From: JAADJA01 sp963840975
Lineage (GTDB): Bacteria > Bacteroidota > Bacteroidia > Bacteroidales > JAADJA01
DNA: 64,000 bases
NCBI GenBank assembly: GCA_963840975.1
Contig: CAWJBC010000015.1
Coordinates: 62,001 to 126,000, forward strand
Direction: 5' to 3'
Shown here: positions 61,674 to 64,000 of the stretch, in pieces
Position numbering within the stretch: the first letter of the stretch is position 1
Layout: each line of letters begins with the position of its first letter
Position numbers and translations under genes: made by a program
The notes under the pieces: model-generated
What the model was told of the DNA's origin: nothing
What the model saw: only the letters and a program-made list of their open reading frames with translations
Database searches by the model: none

Positions 61674-62792
61674 ATGAAGAAATTGAGGAAAACCAGGGTT
61701 GCAGTTGTTGTTGGGCTATTAGTGCTAATTATTGCTGCCCTTGTTTTCCTGTTTGTGAGAATGGTGCCGGTTCCACCTGTTGAAAAAATAGAAAAAGCCA
61801 GGGCTGCAATTTCCGAAGCAAAAAAAGCCAAGGCTGATACTTATGCTCCGGCTTTATTTAAAGAATCGGAGAAATATTACGAATTGGCATTTTCAAGATG
61901 GAAATCGGAAAATGAAAAATTTATTTTAAAAAGGGATTACACATCAATAGATCAATTGGTTGAACATTCAGTTTCGAAAGCAAAACAGGCTAAGAATAAA
62001 GCGCTTTCCCATTCCAATGACCTCGAAACCTCTATAGGAGCAACAATTAAAATGCTTGAGAACGCAGTTCAAAAGTACGATAAGCTTTTCGACAAACTTC
62101 CATTACGAAAAACAACTTTTCAGAATTATGAAAAGGGATTGATGCTGCTCAAAGAGGGGAAATATGATTACAAGTCAAAGAACTATCTTGTCAGCAAACC
62201 CAAAATTGACAAAGCATCCAAAAACCTGAACGAAAGTTTTAGCTCGGTAAAATCGTACATGAAGGATTATTTTTCAGGTTATTCATCATGGAAAGATTGG
62301 AACGAAAAAACGATCAGTGCTTCCAGGAAAAACAGAACGGATGCAATTGTGGTGGATAAATATGCCAAAAAATGTTATGTATATCACAAAGGAAAATTAA
62401 AGCATACCTTTGACTGCGAACTTGGTAAAAACTGGATAGGGCGCAAAAGGCACAAAGGCGACAAAGCAACACCAGAAGGATTTTACCACATTACTAAAAA
62501 GTTAGATAGTAAAAAAACAAAATACTACAAAGCGCTGTTAATCAATTATCCCAACGAAGAGGATAAAAGCCGGTTTGACAAGGAGATAAAGCAGGGTTCA
62601 TTGCCAAAGAAAACCCAAATCGGAGGGCTGATCGAAATTCATGGAGGAGGTGGTCAGGGCGTGAACTGGACGGATGGTTGTGTAGCTTTGACCAATGATG
62701 AAATGGACATCATTTACCGCATTGTGGAAGTCGGCACACCGGTTACGATAGTAGGATCACTTGAAAAGCTATCAGACATAGTTGATTTTTGA
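61674..62792 (+). CDS. L,D-transpeptidase with N-terminal DUF4398-like helical domain
   Basis: 372 residues. N-terminal membrane anchor ~9-29 (VAVVVGLLVLIIAALVFLFV). Helical domain ~38-200 that starts EKARAAISEAKKAKADTYAP, resembling the lipoprotein encoded just upstream. YkuD catalytic domain ~222-360, with AIVVDKYAKKCYVYHKGKL, ATPEGFYHITKKL and the active site IEIHGGGGQGVNWTDGCVAL (His and Cys of the HxGG...xxGC motif). L,D-transpeptidases form 3-3 peptidoglycan crosslinks or attach proteins to peptidoglycan. The fusion to a putative lipoprotein-type domain is the unusual part. Confidence 0.9.
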   Translation: MKKLRKTRVAVVVGLLVLIIAALVFLFVRMVPVPPVEKIEKARAAISEAKKAKADTYAPALFKESEKYYELAFSRWKSENEKFILKRDYTSIDQLVEHSVSKAKQAKNKALSHSNDLETSIGATIKMLENAVQKYDKLFDKLPLRKTTFQNYEKGLMLLKEGKYDYKSKNYLVSKPKIDKASKNLNESFSSVKSYMKDYFSGYSSWKDWNEKTISASRKNRTDAIVVDKYAKKCYVYHKGKLKHTFDCELGKNWIGRKRHKGDKATPEGFYHITKKLDSKKTKYYKALLINYPNEEDKSRFDKEIKQGSLPKKTQIGGLIEIHGGGGQGVNWTDGCVALTNDEMDIIYRIVEVGTPVTIVGSLEKLSDIVDF

Positions 62793-62839
62793 TTAACCTT
62801 TGCTAACAAAAATTAATTTAACAATAGGTATACAATAAA

Positions 62840-63568
62840 ATGAAGCTGATTACATCAATAAACGACAAGATTCAGACATCACGAAGTTTCAGGATTTGGA
62901 GTTATATCCTGGGTTCGTTGAGTGTATTTATCATTTCGTTACTTACCGTGGCGGCTTTTGTATTGTATATTTTACCGGGCGTTTATGATGCCGGAGCGCA
63001 GATAATGCCGGTCAAAGTCAGGGCTGAAAAATCAGTTAGTATAGAAGATACGATCACTCCGGAACCTTTAATTGAATTGGAAAAGAAAGTTAATGGTATG
63101 CAAAAGCAACTGGATAAACTTACACCAAAAACAAATTATATGGTGATCAATACCACTGACAACAGGTTTTTCCTTTACACCGGTAAGCAAATGGTGCGGG
63201 AAGGGATTTGTTCGACCGGAAGCTATACTTTACTTGTATCAGATAATGATAAGGAATGGGCTTTTAAAACTCCAAAGGGAATATTCAGGATCAGGGAGAG
63301 GAAAACAGCCCCCGTATGGAAAAAACCCGACTGGGCATTTGTTGAGGAAGGACTGCCCATTCCGTCACCCAACCACCCTTCCCGTTTTGAATATGGCACA
63401 CTTGGCGATTATGCTTTAAGCCTGGGCGACGGATATATGATTCATGGCACTTTGTATCAGCGGTTTCTCGGTTTACCTGTTACACATGGTTGTATCAGGC
63501 TTGGCGATGCCGACCTGGAAGCCGTTTACCGCGCTATGCCAAGCGGGGCTAAAGTTTATATTTATTAA
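62840..63568 (+). CDS. L,D-transpeptidase
   Basis: 242 residues. One transmembrane helix ~20-45 (ILGSLSVFIISLLTVAAFVL), short coiled-coil linker (ELEKKVNGMQKQLDKL), then a YkuD domain from ~98 with YMVINTTDNRFFLYTGKQMV, KTPKGIFRIRERKTAPVWKK and the active site YMIHGTLYQRFLGLPVTHGC (catalytic His and Cys, then IRLGDAD). Second L,D-transpeptidase in a row, 47 bases after the first. The catalytic domains are only distantly alike, so this is not a recent duplication. Confidence 0.92.
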   Translation: MKLITSINDKIQTSRSFRIWSYILGSLSVFIISLLTVAAFVLYILPGVYDAGAQIMPVKVRAEKSVSIEDTITPEPLIELEKKVNGMQKQLDKLTPKTNYMVINTTDNRFFLYTGKQMVREGICSTGSYTLLVSDNDKEWAFKTPKGIFRIRERKTAPVWKKPDWAFVEEGLPIPSPNHPSRFEYGTLGDYALSLGDGYMIHGTLYQRFLGLPVTHGCIRLGDADLEAVYRAMPSGAKVYIY

Positions 63569-63585
63569 AGAACATTGCATCCTGA

Positions 63586-64000
63586 ATGAAAAGCAAGATA
63601 ATCATTTTTATAATATTGGGGTTGATCGCAGTGATCATGGGAATTTTTGCTGTTCTTTCGATATTATCGCCCATTCGGACAATACGTTTGGTCAATGAGA
63701 ACTATTCCGATACTATTTTCACTAATGAGATTTCCGCCAAACAGCTAAAACTTGAAAAGATGGAGGCTTTTTTAAGTGCAAGGCTGAAAATGGCTGAAGC
63801 CGATTCAGTGTGTTTATCTATCAATTTGATGGATAGTACAATTATTATGGAAATTCAGGGAGTAAAACTTTTGGAAACGAAAATTCTTACGATTCGATCA
63901 AGTAAAATATTCCCCCGATACAAAAAACAGGCATACTTCGATTTTTTTTCCACTCCTTTTGTTATTGACAGCGATTATTGTTCTATCCCCAAAGAAGTAT
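63586..64000 (+). CDS. Hypothetical membrane-anchored protein, N-terminal part (runs off right edge)
   Basis: The frame starts at ATG 63586, 17 bases after the L,D-transpeptidase stop, and stays open to the window edge (138 codons). N-terminal hydrophobic helix IIIFIILGLIAVIMGIFAVL (~5-24), then an extracytoplasmic region with KQLKLEKMEAFLSARLKMAE and SKIFPRYKKQAYFDFFSTPF. No family recognised. Position suggests it belongs with the two L,D-transpeptidases in an envelope operon. Confidence 0.7.
   Translation, partial: MKSKIIIFIILGLIAVIMGIFAVLSILSPIRTIRLVNENYSDTIFTNEISAKQLKLEKMEAFLSARLKMAEADSVCLSINLMDSTIIMEIQGVKLLETKILTIRSSKIFPRYKKQAYFDFFSTPFVIDSDYCSIPKEV

Overview
The window is a chromosomal stretch from a member of the Bacteroidota, most likely a free-living, uncultured Bacteroidales/Marinilabiliales-type bacterium. 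The evidence is low GC, mostly absent Shine-Dalgarno sites, four secreted proteins ending in type A C-terminal sorting domains of the type IX secretion system (T9SS), and lineage-typical families (GWxTD, DUF4293, TIGR02757/DUF2400, stand-alone proline dehydrogenase, PepSY-like lipoproteins). No rRNA, tRNA, CRISPR array or transposase was recognised.

Layout. 0-8.4 kb (mostly minus): 5' end of serS, rplU-rpmA, a T9SS beta-helix protein, an S41 protease, a DUF2400 protein and tsaD. 8.5-13.5 kb: tamB and a DUF4293 gene. 13.5-16.7 kb: a patch in which four consecutive genes (DUF4293, YfcE-like phosphoesterase, L-domain-like T9SS protein, TonB-like protein) carry single-base frameshifts; it also holds arrays of degenerate 7-nt repeats. 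17-31.6 kb: rmuC, GWxTD, proline dehydrogenase, aroB, aroA (frameshifted, with a repeat-derived in-frame insert), a LutA/LldE-like protein, a patatin-Omp85 protein, tex, an OM barrel and a T9SS protein. 31.6-37.8 kb: an RND-type tripartite efflux system. 38-39.7 kb: small genes (GtrA, PepSY-like lipoprotein, methionine-(R)-sulfoxide reductase).

The most striking locus is a tight minus-strand operon at 39.8-50.3 kb: a b-type membrane cytochrome, a membrane-anchored FAD/Fe-S oxidoreductase, a 20-heme c-type cytochrome, a 1688-residue cytochrome with 67 heme-attachment motifs (66 CXXCH plus one CXXXCH) built from tandem 12-heme and 9-heme blocks, and an outer-membrane beta-barrel. Gene order and predicted locations fit a route carrying electrons from NAD(P)H or quinol across the periplasm to, or through, the outer membrane. 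This is inferred from sequence only.

Divergent from it lies an oxidative pentose phosphate operon (gnd-zwf-pgl, 51.0-54.2 kb). Then come an SGNH lipoprotein, another T9SS protein, a wHTH/membrane-protein pair, an arsR-arsM arsenic unit, an ECF sigma factor with a small partner, and an envelope locus (DUF4398-like lipoprotein, two L,D-transpeptidases) running to the right edge.

Two repeat families run through the non-coding DNA: a 64-bp palindromic element present twice (4.05 and 33.16 kb), and arrays of degenerate heptanucleotides, which have also entered the reading frames of aroA and the tolC-like gene.
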